Below are positions 17,193-28,613 of a stretch of 64,000 bases of DNA, in pieces; the stretch's first letter is position 1; the number at the start of each line of letters is the position of its first letter. Source of the stretch: Methylobacillus sp. (GTDB lineage: Bacteria > Pseudomonadota > Gammaproteobacteria > Burkholderiales > Burkholderiaceae_C). Location: the NCBI GenBank assembly GCA_018607835.1, contig JABBAS010000001.1, forward strand, positions 22,244-86,243. The letters run 5' to 3'. The notes under the pieces are model-generated. The model did not search any database and was not told where the DNA came from. It saw only the letters and a list, made by a program, of their open reading frames with translations. A program made the translations under genes and the position numbers.

Positions 17193-18302
17193 ATGATCGT
17201 TTTCAAGTCCACTCAAGACCATGTCTTGTCTGCACTCCAGTCGGTGTCTGGCATTGTTGAGCGCCGCCAAACCTTGCCTATTTTGGCGAACGTGATGCTG
17301 CGCAAAACGGCCGGCGTTGTGCAACTGACCACCAGCGATCTAGAGATTCAAATTCGCACACAAGCCGAACTTGGCGGTGATGAAGGGGACTTCGCAACCA
17401 CCATCGCAGCACGCAAGCTCATTGACATATTGCGCACCATGCCCAGTGACCAGAACGTTAGCCTGGAGTCCAATGGGGGCAAGCTGATACTGAAGGGTGG
17501 GAAAAGCCGCTTTACCTTGCAAAGCCTGCCAGCGGCGGACTTTCCCTTGGTGCAAGAGGCGCCGAACTTCGGCCCGGTTTTCAGCGTGCCACAGCAAGCG
17601 CTCAAAGCCCTGATGAACCGTGTCGCCTTCTCAATGGCCATTCACGACATTCGCTATTACCTGAATGGCATTCTGTTCGTGGCGGAAGGCAACAACCTGA
17701 GTTTGGTCGCAACCGATGGCCACCGCTTGGCGTTTGCAAATGCGACGCTAGACGTTGCCATGCCAAGTAAGCAAGAGGTTATTTTGCCGCGCAAGACCGT
17801 GCTGGAGTTACAGCGCTTGCTGAGCGACAAAGAGGGCGCCATTGAGATGCAGTTTGCAGGCAATCAAGCAAAGTTCAGTTTCGACGGGATGGAATTTGTA
17901 ACGAAACTGGTTGAGGGCAAGTTCCCCGACTACAACCGTGTGATTCCACGCAACCACACCAACGAGTTGATACTGGGGCGGCAAACATTGCTGTCGTCGC
18001 TGCAACGTACTGCGATCATGACCTCGGACAAGTTCAAAGGTGTACGACTCAATATCGAGCCGGGCAGCTTGCGTATTGCGGCCAGCAACGCCGAGCAGGA
18101 AGAGGCCACCGACGAAATCGAAATTGAATACAGCGGTGACGCCATTGATATTGGGTTCAACGTCACCTACCTAATGGACGTGTTAGCCAATATGAGCCAA
18201 GACATGGTCCGCATTAGTTTGTCTGATGGCAATAGTTCCGCGTTGATTACGCTGCCAGATAGCGAAGATTTCAAGTACGTCGTCATGCCCATGCGCATTT
18301 AA
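17193..18302 (+). CDS. dnaN: DNA polymerase III beta sliding clamp
   Basis: At 369 residues this is the usual clamp length, built from three repeated beta-clamp domains. Recognisable pieces are ERRQTLPILANVML near the N-terminus, MAIHDIRYYLNGILF in the middle, YNRVIPRNHTN, and the C-terminal YVVMPMRI that ends nearly every bacterial clamp. It encircles DNA and tethers Pol III and other partners. It sits in the standard dnaA-dnaN-gyrB order, with a 132-bp gap to dnaA that probably holds a promoter. Confidence 0.98.
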   Translation: MIVFKSTQDHVLSALQSVSGIVERRQTLPILANVMLRKTAGVVQLTTSDLEIQIRTQAELGGDEGDFATTIAARKLIDILRTMPSDQNVSLESNGGKLILKGGKSRFTLQSLPAADFPLVQEAPNFGPVFSVPQQALKALMNRVAFSMAIHDIRYYLNGILFVAEGNNLSLVATDGHRLAFANATLDVAMPSKQEVILPRKTVLELQRLLSDKEGAIEMQFAGNQAKFSFDGMEFVTKLVEGKFPDYNRVIPRNHTNELILGRQTLLSSLQRTAIMTSDKFKGVRLNIEPGSLRIAASNAEQEEATDEIEIEYSGDAIDIGFNVTYLMDVLANMSQDMVRISLSDGNSSALITLPDSEDFKYVVMPMRI

Positions 18303-20960
<2,658 letters not shown>

Positions 20961-21003
20961 CCCCATTTGCAGTCGACAAGCCCTAGACCCCAACTAGGCG
21001 CAA

Positions 21004-21042
21004 CAAAAAAGCCCTGCTAGCAACCAGCAGGGCTTTTTCTTT
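21004..21042 (+). terminator. Bidirectional intrinsic terminator between gyrB and the NCS2 permease
   Basis: AAAAAAGCCCTGCT and AGCAGGGCTTTTT surround a 7-base loop. A-runs and T-runs on both sides allow it to serve gyrB on the plus strand and the convergent permease gene on the minus strand. Confidence 0.92.
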
Positions 21043-21093
21043 TTGAGGGGCAACGCCTTTGGAGGCACCCCTTATTGGATGCCCATTTACCGC

Positions 21094-22416
21094 TTAGTCA
21101 TCAATTTGCGGCAGCAACAGGTGCATCAGAATGGCGATGAGGGCAACGGGCAACAAACCAGTCACCAGCAAGTTTTTCAGGTCAATTGGCAAGTGCTGCA
21201 AGGCCTCTGGCACCGCCTTTAGGCCCAGACCCAGAGAGAGGGAGACCGCAAATATCAACATGTTGCGCTGATTCCACTTCACCTCACCCAACATACTCAA
21301 ACCTGCGGAGGCCACCATACCGAACATCACGATCACACCCCCACCCAACACGGCAATCGGCATAGAAGCGACCAAGGCGCCTACTTTGGGAATCAGGCCG
21401 CAAATGATCAGGAAGACAGCCGCCAAGGTCACGATAAAACGGCTCATCACGCCAGTAATCGCAATCAGTCCCACATTCTGGCTAAATGACGTATTTGGCA
21501 AACCACCAAAGACGCCGGCCACGGCGGTACCTAGACCATCGGCGTAGGTCGCTCCCGCCAGCTCCTTCTCGGTTGCTTCACGACCCGCACCACCCTTGGT
21601 GATACCCGAGACATCGCCAACGGTTTCGATTGCCGAAACCACGGCCATGGCACACATACCGACGACGGCGGCAATATTGAATTCAAACCCATACTTGAAC
21701 GGCGTGGGAATCTCAAACCAGCCCGCCCGTGCCACACCACCGAAGTTCACCATGCCAAGGCCGATAGCGACGAAGTAGCCCGCCAAGATACCCACCAACA
21801 CAGCAGCCGAAGACAGAAAGCCCTTTGCAAAAAACTTAACCAACAGGGTAACAATAATCACCACCAAGGCGAGCGTCCAATGGCTAGCACCGCCAAATTC
21901 AGGCTTGCCTTTCAACGGCACACCGCCGGCGGCATAGTCAATGCCCACAGGAATCAGAGACAAGCCAATCGTCAAAACAACCAACCCGGTCACTAGCGGT
22001 GGAAACCAGTGACGGATCCTGCCAATCACGCGACCCAACATAAAGTGAAAAATACCACCCGCCACAATGCCGCCAAACAGCGCGCCCATACCCGCTGTCT
22101 TGACGATGGGAATCATGATCGGGATAAAAGCAAAACTGGTACCCTGCATGATGGGTAACCGGCCACCGACAGGACCAAACCCTATCGTCTGGATAAGCGT
22201 CGCCACCCCAGCGAACAACATCGACATTTGAATCAAGAAAACCAAGTCGGGCGACCCGAAGCTGTACCCCGCCGCCAAGCCAACGATGATGGCCGGCGTA
22301 AAGTTGGACACAAACATCGCCAGCACGTGTTGAATGCCTAGCGGAATGGCCTGGCTGAGGGGCGGGACAAAATCGGGATCACGCAGTTTTTGCGCCAGCG
22401 TTGTATCAGTCGTCAT
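21094..22416 (-). CDS. NCS2-family nucleobase (xanthine/uric acid/uracil) permease
   Basis: The protein has 440 residues and about fourteen helices. SQAIPLGIQHVLAMFVSNFTPAIIVG opens the NCS2 core, and GFGPVGGRLPIMQGTSFAFIPIMIPI is the family motif that enters the substrate site. GLPNTSFSQNVGLIAITGVMSRF in TM10 is the signature region, and its Q/N pattern resembles the xanthine/urate branch more than UraA. It is a proton-coupled nucleobase importer in the inner membrane. No purine catabolic genes are adjacent. Two palindromic sequences upstream suggest ligand-controlled repression. Confidence 0.88.
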   Translation of the reverse strand: MTTDTTLAQKLRDPDFVPPLSQAIPLGIQHVLAMFVSNFTPAIIVGLAAGYSFGSPDLVFLIQMSMLFAGVATLIQTIGFGPVGGRLPIMQGTSFAFIPIMIPIVKTAGMGALFGGIVAGGIFHFMLGRVIGRIRHWFPPLVTGLVVLTIGLSLIPVGIDYAAGGVPLKGKPEFGGASHWTLALVVIIVTLLVKFFAKGFLSSAAVLVGILAGYFVAIGLGMVNFGGVARAGWFEIPTPFKYGFEFNIAAVVGMCAMAVVSAIETVGDVSGITKGGAGREATEKELAGATYADGLGTAVAGVFGGLPNTSFSQNVGLIAITGVMSRFIVTLAAVFLIICGLIPKVGALVASMPIAVLGGGVIVMFGMVASAGLSMLGEVKWNQRNMLIFAVSLSLGLGLKAVPEALQHLPIDLKNLLVTGLLPVALIAILMHLLLPQIDD

Positions 22417-22483
22417 GACATAGCTCCTTGGTCATAGAAGGGGGCCGTGCACGCGCCAAGGCGTTGTACACACTCGTTCGTAA

Positions 22484-22516
22484 TGTATACACTTTTAACC
22501 CTATGCCCTATAGGGT
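22484..22516. promoter_or_regulatory. Operator-like palindromes upstream of the NCS2 permease
   Basis: TGTATACA (22484-22491) is an 8-bp perfect palindrome of the kind bound by many GntR-family repressors. A few bases further upstream of the gene, ACCCTAT and ATAGGGT form perfect 7-bp arms around five bases (22498-22516). Both lie 68-100 bp before the permease start on the minus strand, where its promoter must be. The cognate regulators are not in the window. Confidence 0.45.
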
Positions 22517-22558
22517 ATGCCCCCATATCGACAGCGTTAACCAATGGCTGTCCCAGCG

Positions 22559-23422
22559 CTAGTAAACGCTCGCTTCGCCCTCTGGTCTTGTCTTAAACCG
22601 CTTATGAGTCCAGTGATATTGTGCCGGCGCAGACCGAACAAGGGCCTCTAAAACGCGGTTCATCCGGCGCGCATCGGCCACCGCATCCTCGGAAGGAAAG
22701 CCGTCCCAAGAAGGCTCAATCGACACCTCGTAACCATATGGCGTCAGACGCGTCACCACCGTAGCGACGGCACATCTCCCAATCGTAGCAAACCGCGACA
22801 GGGAGGTAACCGTTGCAGCGGGTACACCAAAGAAAGGCACAAACACCGCATCTCTTGCACCTAAGTCCATATCGGGTAGTACGTACAGGGCGGCACCGGC
22901 GCGCATGGTCCTCGCTGTCGGACGACCGGCGTCCTGCTTGTTGAGCAGCGTCGGCGCACCGAATCGTGAACGACCATTCGCAACCCACGCATCCAATGAC
23001 GACCGTTTCTGACGCGCATAGATGGTCGCAAATAACCTAGGCACAGAAAGCGTTAATGCGGTCCAACCAGCGTCTAATCCAACAAAGTGGGGGGCAAAAA
23101 GCACCTTCGCGCCATCAGACCGCAACCAACTCAAATCGCCTGTTATCTGCAAGCGCCGCCGAACCAGGTCCTCGGGTCCATGCCACAACCAGGCTCTATC
23201 CAATAACGACTGGGCAAACGTCACGAACACCGCCCGCACCAAAGCACGACGTTCCGCCGTCGACTGCTCCGGAAAGCACAGCCGTAAATTAGTTTGTACG
23301 ATGTGCCGCCGCCGGTGGGCAAATACCCAAAGCAAGCACCCAAAGCACCGACCCACAAACCGTAGCAACGGCAGCGGCCAACCCGCCATCACACGTACCC
23401 AAAAGGGTGTCGCGCTTGTCAC
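22559..23422 (-). CDS. LpxL/HtrB-family lipid A or lysophospholipid acyltransferase
   Basis: The protein has 287 residues from a GTG start at 23422 that overlaps the potI stop by 4 nt. One N-terminal hydrophobic segment (PLLRFVGRCFGCLLWVFAHRRRHIV) is followed by NLRLCFPEQSTAERRALV, typical of LpxL-type enzymes. The catalytic HX4D-type site appears as APHFVGLDAGW, and a later block reads DMDLGARDAVFVPFFGVPAATVTSLSRFA. These enzymes add a secondary acyl chain to lipid A at the inner face of the inner membrane. The coupling to a polyamine transporter operon is probably only positional. The LpxL, LpxM or LpxP subtype cannot be told by eye. Confidence 0.85.
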   Translation of the reverse strand: MTSATPFWVRVMAGWPLPLLRFVGRCFGCLLWVFAHRRRHIVQTNLRLCFPEQSTAERRALVRAVFVTFAQSLLDRAWLWHGPEDLVRRRLQITGDLSWLRSDGAKVLFAPHFVGLDAGWTALTLSVPRLFATIYARQKRSSLDAWVANGRSRFGAPTLLNKQDAGRPTARTMRAGAALYVLPDMDLGARDAVFVPFFGVPAATVTSLSRFATIGRCAVATVVTRLTPYGYEVSIEPSWDGFPSEDAVADARRMNRVLEALVRSAPAQYHWTHKRFKTRPEGEASVY

Positions 23423-24291
23423 GCCACGTCCTGACGCGCCGCCATCTGCAGCTCACGCTCGCGACGACGCTGCGCACGCGCAATCGACACACTGTAGGTG
23501 ACGATCACCACGGTGACCGTGGCGATTAGCAGCGTTGCCGCCGCGTAAACCGTTGGGTTAATACCGCGCCGCGCATAGGTGAAAATTGCCTGCGGCAAGG
23601 TTGTAACCCCTGGCCCTGACAAGAACTCTGAGATCACCACATCATCAAACGACAAGGTAAAGGTCAACAACCACGCGGCTACCAACGCCGGCGCGATGTT
23701 TGGTAGCGTTACCAAGAAAAACACCTGCGCAGGACGACAACCCAAATCCATAGCGGCCTCTTCTATAGCGCGATCCATTTCTCGCAGACGCGACTGAATC
23801 ACAACCATCGCGTACGCCATACCCATTAAGGTATGGCCAAACACAATGGTGACAAACCCACGCTCTGGCCAACCAACGCCAAACCAGGCCTCGGTCGTTC
23901 TCTGAACAGAAACCATCAGCAACAACAACGACAACCCAATGATCACCTCGGGCATGACCAAGGGTGCGTTGATCATGCCGGAGAACAAGGTTCTGCCGCG
24001 AAACCGGTGGTAGCGCACCAAAACAAAGGCGGCGAACGTACCCAAAATACACGAGAGCGTCGCGGCCGTCAGTGCAACCTGCAAGGATAACCAAAAGCCC
24101 TCAATCAGCCGGCTATCGCGCATTAAGGCCTCGTACCATCGCAGAGAAAAGCCGGTGAAGCGTGCGTCTTGCCGTGTGCTGTTAAATGAGAAAAAAATCA
24201 GGAAGCCCAACGGTAAATATAAAAAACCGTAGATGGCGGTCAACCACACCACCCCCGTTTTCCCCGCCAAGATACGACCCAATGTGGTCAT
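23419..24291 (-). CDS. potI: Spermidine/putrescine ABC transporter permease, PotI/PotC-like
   Basis: The start is ATG 24291 (MTTLGRILAGKTG), overlapping potH by 4 nt; the track's longer form lies inside potH. The product has 290 residues and six membrane helices. The EAA loop that docks onto the ATPase is EEAAMDLGCRPAQVFFLVTLPNIAPAL, and SFDDVVISEFLSGPGVTTLP is characteristic of PotC/PotI. It forms the channel with PotH in the inner membrane. Operon order on the minus strand is potF, potA, potH, potI, lpxL-like. Confidence 0.93.
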   Translation of the reverse strand: MTTLGRILAGKTGVVWLTAIYGFLYLPLGFLIFFSFNSTRQDARFTGFSLRWYEALMRDSRLIEGFWLSLQVALTAATLSCILGTFAAFVLVRYHRFRGRTLFSGMINAPLVMPEVIIGLSLLLLMVSVQRTTEAWFGVGWPERGFVTIVFGHTLMGMAYAMVVIQSRLREMDRAIEEAAMDLGCRPAQVFFLVTLPNIAPALVAAWLLTFTLSFDDVVISEFLSGPGVTTLPQAIFTYARRGINPTVYAAATLLIATVTVVIVTYSVSIARAQRRRERELQMAARQDVA

Positions 24292-25220
24292 GCCCGCCCC
24301 GCCTGCGCCAACTGTCGCCCATGGCGGTAGTAATAAATCGCCAGCGGGATCAAGACGAGCAAAATAACCGTCACCGCCAGCGCCGACGCCCGCGGCCAAT
24401 TGTTACTTGTAAACATCTCATCCCAGACAACCCGCCCAATCATGAGGTTTTCTGCGCCGCCCAACAATGACGGAATAACAAACTCACCCAGCGCAGGAAT
24501 AAACACCAGCATCGATCCGGCAATGATTCCGCTTTTTGACAAGGGCACCGTCACCAGCCAAAAGGCTTTCAGCGGGGTTGCACCCAAGTCATGCGCCGCT
24601 TCTAATAAGCGACCGTCCATCTTCACCAGGGTTGCGTATAAGGGCAACACCATAAATGGCAAATACACATAGGTCATGCCCACCAGCATAGATATGTCTG
24701 TATAGAGCATCTGAACCGGTGTATCCGTGAGACCAATGAACATAAAAAAGCGATTGATGACACCCGTATCTGCTAGCAGCCCCTTCCACGCGTAAACCCG
24801 CAATAAAAAAGACGTCCAGAAAGGCAGCATCACCATCATTAAAAGCGCGGGGCGGTAACGTGGGTTAGCGCGGGCTATAAAGTAGGCGAACGGATAACCC
24901 AAAAACAAACAAAACAAGGTCGTTAGGGCGGCGTAACGAATAGAGGTCGCATACGCCTCCAAATAAATCGTCGCATGGCTCGGGTGCTCTAGGTTTAGGA
25001 AAATTGAGACGTAATTCGACAGCTCCGCCTTAAATGTCCACCCCCCATCCGTCACCTCGAGCAGTGGCATAAATGGATCCACGCCGCCATCCATATCAGT
25101 CACACTGATCCGCAACAAAATCAGGAACGGGAGCGCAAAGAACACCAGCAGCCAGGCGTATGGCACACCAATAACGGTGCGTTTACCCGCTTTGTCTAGC
25201 CATCGCCATCCTAGATGCAT
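24288..25220 (-). CDS. potH: Spermidine/putrescine ABC transporter permease, PotH/PotB-like
   Basis: I prefer ATG 25220 (MHLGWRWLDKAGKR), with GAGG upstream, over the TTG at 25235. The product has about 310 residues and six helices. GVPYAWLLVFFALPFLILLRIS opens the domain, and LEAAHDLGATPLKAFWLVTVPLSKSGI is the EAA motif. LVFIPALGEFVIPSLLGGAENLMIG matches PotH/PotB. It partners PotI in polyamine uptake. It starts 15 bp after the potA stop and overlaps potI by 4 nt. Confidence 0.93.
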   Translation of the reverse strand: MHLGWRWLDKAGKRTVIGVPYAWLLVFFALPFLILLRISVTDMDGGVDPFMPLLEVTDGGWTFKAELSNYVSIFLNLEHPSHATIYLEAYATSIRYAALTTLFCLFLGYPFAYFIARANPRYRPALLMMVMLPFWTSFLLRVYAWKGLLADTGVINRFFMFIGLTDTPVQMLYTDISMLVGMTYVYLPFMVLPLYATLVKMDGRLLEAAHDLGATPLKAFWLVTVPLSKSGIIAGSMLVFIPALGEFVIPSLLGGAENLMIGRVVWDEMFTSNNWPRASALAVTVILLVLIPLAIYYYRHGRQLAQAGRA

Positions 25221-25235
25221 GTCCGTCGGCCTCAA

Positions 25236-26366
25236 CTAGCGGTCCAAAACCACAGCCGCCTCGGCTGGCCACCAGAAAAACACGCCGTCCTCCCATGTGA
25301 TGTCGCTGGTCTCAAAACGAAGGTGATTCGCCTCGGTTACCTTCACCTGCTTACCCGAGGGAAGCACGACGACAAAGGTGCTGTAACTGCCGAAGTAAGC
25401 AATCTCCAGAACCTTACCTGTAAAAATATTCTGTCCAATGCCATCGGGGCGCTGTTTACTGATATTTATTTTTTCAGGCCGTACCGCCACGCTCACTTCC
25501 TGCCCAAGGTAGCCCGTCGGCGCATGGTTAATATGAATAACCCCTTCGGTGGTCTCGATCTCGCTAGAGCCCAAGGCCTCGCGCGACAAACGACCATCAA
25601 ACAAATTAGCCTGACCAATAAAGTCCGCCACAAAACGACAGTTGGGATACTCATAGACCTCTTGAGGTGCACCCGTCTGAAGCACGTTGCCGTCGCTCAT
25701 CACGGCGATGCGCGAGGCCATCGCCATGGCCTCCTCTTGGTCATGCGTGACCATGACGCATGTCACTTCTACCGATTCAATGATGTTGACGAGCTCAAAC
25801 TGTGTCTCTTCTCGTAGCTTCTTATCTAACGCACCTAGCGGCTCATCCAACAACAAGAGCTTGGGCTTCTTCGCCAAACTGCGCGCCAGTGCAACACGTT
25901 GCTGCTGACCCCCAGAAAGTTGGTGGGGCTTACGCGTCGCATACGCACCGAGCTGCACCAGATCTAGCATATCCGCCACGCGGGCAGAAATAATGTCTTT
26001 AGGTAGGCCCTCCCGACGCAGACCAAACGCGACGTTCTCCCAAACACTCAAGTGCGGGAACAGCGCATAGGATTGAAACATCATGTTCACTGGCCGCTCA
26101 TGCGGCGGAATGTTCACCATATCCACACCGCCTAGCAACACGCGCCCAGCCGTCGGTGTTTCAAAGCCAGCCAACATACGTAACAGCGTGGACTTGCCGC
26201 AACCTGAGCTACCTAAGAGGGCAAATATCTCACCGCGTTCAATCGACAAGTTGACATGGTCGACCGCAACGACATCATCAAACCGCTTTAACAAATCAAT
26301 GGTTTGCAAAAACGTTTTGTTGTCTCGCAACGGCTGCACGCGGTCATCAGCTGTCAGCTCAGTCAT
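25236..26366 (-). CDS. potA: Polyamine ABC transporter ATP-binding protein (PotA/PotG)
   Basis: The protein has 376 residues. Walker A is LLGSSGCGKSTLLRMLAGFE, then the Q-loop MMFQSYALFPHLSVWENVAFG, the signature LSGGQQQRVALARSLAKKPKLLLLDEPLGALD with Walker B, and the H-loop VMVTHDQEEAMAMASRIAVM. A C-terminal TOBE domain (about 290-376) follows, with AVRPEKINIS. It powers PotH/PotI import at the cytoplasmic face. E. coli potG (putrescine) is the closest arrangement because potF lies upstream. A terminator-like hairpin between potF and this gene should lower its expression relative to the binding protein. Confidence 0.93.
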   Translation of the reverse strand: MTELTADDRVQPLRDNKTFLQTIDLLKRFDDVVAVDHVNLSIERGEIFALLGSSGCGKSTLLRMLAGFETPTAGRVLLGGVDMVNIPPHERPVNMMFQSYALFPHLSVWENVAFGLRREGLPKDIISARVADMLDLVQLGAYATRKPHQLSGGQQQRVALARSLAKKPKLLLLDEPLGALDKKLREETQFELVNIIESVEVTCVMVTHDQEEAMAMASRIAVMSDGNVLQTGAPQEVYEYPNCRFVADFIGQANLFDGRLSREALGSSEIETTEGVIHINHAPTGYLGQEVSVAVRPEKINISKQRPDGIGQNIFTGKVLEIAYFGSYSTFVVVLPSGKQVKVTEANHLRFETSDITWEDGVFFWWPAEAAVVLDR

Positions 26367-26409
26367 CTCTGTATACCCACGTTATCGTTGATAGTGGTGT
26401 GATCAGACA

Positions 26410-26461
26410 AAAAGCAAAAGCCGCACCCCTCAGTTACCCGGGGGTGCGGCTTTGATTTTTT
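26410..26461 (-). terminator. Terminator or attenuator between potF and potA
   Basis: AAAGCCGCACCCC and GGGGTGCGGCTTT form a 13-bp perfect stem with an 11-base loop. On the minus strand the 3' side continues TTTTGCTTTTTG. It sits after the potF stop and before the potA start, a usual place for partial termination that keeps binding protein in excess. Confidence 0.85.
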
Positions 26462-26472
26462 ACTATGCGTAA

Positions 26473-27618
26473 TCAATTACCTTTTTTGAACGTGGTGTAT
26501 ACGTTCGCCATCGCCTCCCGCGCGCTGGCGGTGAAGTTTCCAGGAGGGATCATTCGCGTCATGGCCTCACCTGTCACGAAAATGGTGGGGTTCTTAGAAA
26601 TGACAGGATCAACCAACGGCTCAGCGGCCTTGTTACCTGACGGATACTGCATCTCATTGGTAAAGGTAGCAGAGACCTCTGGGCGCAAGAAATAGTTCAA
26701 AAACTGGTGTGCGTTATTTGGATGCTTGGCATCCGCAGGGATAGCCACTGTATCGAAAAAGATCAGAGCGCCGCCGGTCGGCAGCAGCGCTTCAATTTTC
26801 TCTCCACTCTCGTTTTCAACGGCACGCTCTCGTGCAATATTGATATCGCCGGACCAACCAATGGCCACACAGGCTTTGCCACCCGCTATATCGTCGATGA
26901 GGGTGGATGAGAACATGCGCACGTTCGGACGTACCTTCAACAACATCTCCAACGCTTTCTTATAGTCGTCGGGGTTGTTTGAATAAGCATCCAACTTGAG
27001 ATAGTGCAACGCCACGGGAACAATTTCTGTTGGCGAGTCTAGGTACGCGATGCCACAGGACTGCAACTTGGCCGTGTACTTCGGGTCAAACACCAAATCC
27101 CACGCGTTTTCAGGCATGGGCATCCCGTCGAGCGCCTTTGTAACGCGATCCTGGTTGATACCGACCGTCGTAAAGCCCCAACCCCACGGAAAAATGTATT
27201 GATTACCCGGGTCAACCAATTCAAGTTTTTGCATCACACCTGCGTCGAGGTTGCCGTAGTTGCTTAGCTTTGTTTTGTCGAGCTTTTGCAGCAGTCCGCC
27301 GTCAATTTGCGGTTTCGCAAACGCTGACCCCGGCATCACGATGTCGTATCCGGAGTTCCCCGCAACCAATTTCGCGTGTAACGCTTCATTGGTTTCAAAT
27401 GTTTGGTAGTTGACCTTGATGCCCGTCTCTTTCTCAAAATCAGGAATCATGGACTCACTAATGTAATCAGGCCAGTTGTAGATGTTCAAGATCTTTTCTT
27501 CGTCGGACGCCGCAACCTCGGTTGCGGCCGTTTGAGCCTGCTCCTTTTGACCACACGCCATCAGCAACGCACTAAGCGCCGTCAGCGCCGCCAAAGCTAG
27601 AACTCGTTTCTTCAACAT
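26473..27618 (-). CDS. potF: Polyamine ABC transporter periplasmic binding protein (PotF/PotD-like lipoprotein)
   Basis: The start is ATG 27618 (MLKKRVLALAALTALSALLMACGQ), preceded by GGAG and GGTGAG. The signal peptide ends in a lipobox (LMAC), so this is probably a lipoprotein, unlike E. coli PotF. The mature protein begins ILNIYNWPDYISESMIPDFEKETGIKV, the standard PotD/PotF opening, and WGFTTVGINQDRV lies mid-protein. It captures putrescine or spermidine for PotHIA. puuD upstream points to polyamines as substrate. Confidence 0.93.
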   Translation of the reverse strand: MLKKRVLALAALTALSALLMACGQKEQAQTAATEVAASDEEKILNIYNWPDYISESMIPDFEKETGIKVNYQTFETNEALHAKLVAGNSGYDIVMPGSAFAKPQIDGGLLQKLDKTKLSNYGNLDAGVMQKLELVDPGNQYIFPWGWGFTTVGINQDRVTKALDGMPMPENAWDLVFDPKYTAKLQSCGIAYLDSPTEIVPVALHYLKLDAYSNNPDDYKKALEMLLKVRPNVRMFSSTLIDDIAGGKACVAIGWSGDINIARERAVENESGEKIEALLPTGGALIFFDTVAIPADAKHPNNAHQFLNYFLRPEVSATFTNEMQYPSGNKAAEPLVDPVISKNPTIFVTGEAMTRMIPPGNFTASAREAMANVYTTFKKGN

Positions 27619-27760
27619 CTCACCACTCCAAAAAGTTAAACAACACCAAAGCGCCTTCGTTTTTACGCCGCGACACCTATATTGTAAAAAAGAAAGCAAA
27701 CATTGCGTCAGAACCAGCAGTAGATTGTCATTTTTAAGTCAAAATCGCGCCAAAACAAGA

Positions 27761-28552
27761 CTATTTAGAGTAACTGGCTAACCGCTGATGCATGCGTTTA
27801 CGGCAGGCATCTCCAAATGCGCTAAATATCGCGTGATAGAACGGTGTTTCCCATGACTTGTATTCTGGATGGAACTGGGTGCCGTAAGCGAATGCCGTCG
27901 CGTGGCGTACCCGTGCCATTTCAACAATACCGTCTTCCGCGTGGGCCAATGGCTCTAGGGCGTCTGCCAGCCGATCAACCCCCTGACCGTGCAGCGAATT
28001 CACACGCACCGTGCCACTCCCCGCCCAGGCACGGGTGCTTGGGTCTGCTAGAAGCGTAATCGTATGCGCCGGCGCGTATTGGCCGTCATAAGACAAGGCC
28101 TTGTCTTCCCGGTGATCCCGTTTCCCGGGCAAGTCCTGTACTTGCTGATGCAGACTCCCACCTAGGGCAACATTCATTTCCTGAAACCCACGACAAACAC
28201 CAAAAATTGGCACGCCTCGTAAGACGCACTCGCGCACCAAGGTCAAGGTAAGTGCATCGCGCCGATGGTCCAACGGTAGGCTCGGGTCCGTAACCGGCTG
28301 ACCAAAATGTACCGGATCAATATTCGCCGGCGAACCGGGCAGCAGAACACCATCTACACCAGCCAGCAGTTGTGCCACTAACGCAGGATCTGCGAGCGGA
28401 AACGTACACGGCTGAACGCCCGCGCTTCTCTGGAGCGCTTCAGCATATTTCTCGCCCAAAAACAAATACGGTATCGCCTGCGGACCGTCGCCGGAGGCAC
28501 GGTGGTCTAACGGTAGCCAAACCAAAGGCAGCATGGGTTGTGGATGTGACAT
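27761..28552 (-). CDS. puuD: Gamma-glutamyl-gamma-aminobutyrate hydrolase PuuD-like (class I amidotransferase fold)
   Basis: The protein has 263 residues. The class I glutamine amidotransferase nucleophile elbow is GVPIFGVCRGFQEMNVALGGSL, with the catalytic Cys, and FAYGTQFHPEYKSWETPF gives the His and Glu. The peptidase C26/PuuD subgroup is indicated by DGVLLPGSPANIDP and LHQQVQDLPGKRDHRED. PuuD releases GABA from gamma-glutamyl-GABA in putrescine degradation. The other puu genes are absent from the window, but the polyamine transporter directly downstream supports the role. Confidence 0.88.
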   Translation of the reverse strand: MSHPQPMLPLVWLPLDHRASGDGPQAIPYLFLGEKYAEALQRSAGVQPCTFPLADPALVAQLLAGVDGVLLPGSPANIDPVHFGQPVTDPSLPLDHRRDALTLTLVRECVLRGVPIFGVCRGFQEMNVALGGSLHQQVQDLPGKRDHREDKALSYDGQYAPAHTITLLADPSTRAWAGSGTVRVNSLHGQGVDRLADALEPLAHAEDGIVEMARVRHATAFAYGTQFHPEYKSWETPFYHAIFSAFGDACRKRMHQRLASYSK

Positions 28553-28613
28553 GGTGTTGATGCGGCGTCGCGATGAGGTGGCGGAAGCATTCTTTTAGAA
28601 AGCGCTTTTCTAG

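Noticed and set aside
22559-23422. LpxL-like gene as part of a polyamine system
   Set aside because: The 4-nt overlap with potI shows co-transcription, but acyltransferase motifs point to lipid A and nothing supports a polyamine role.
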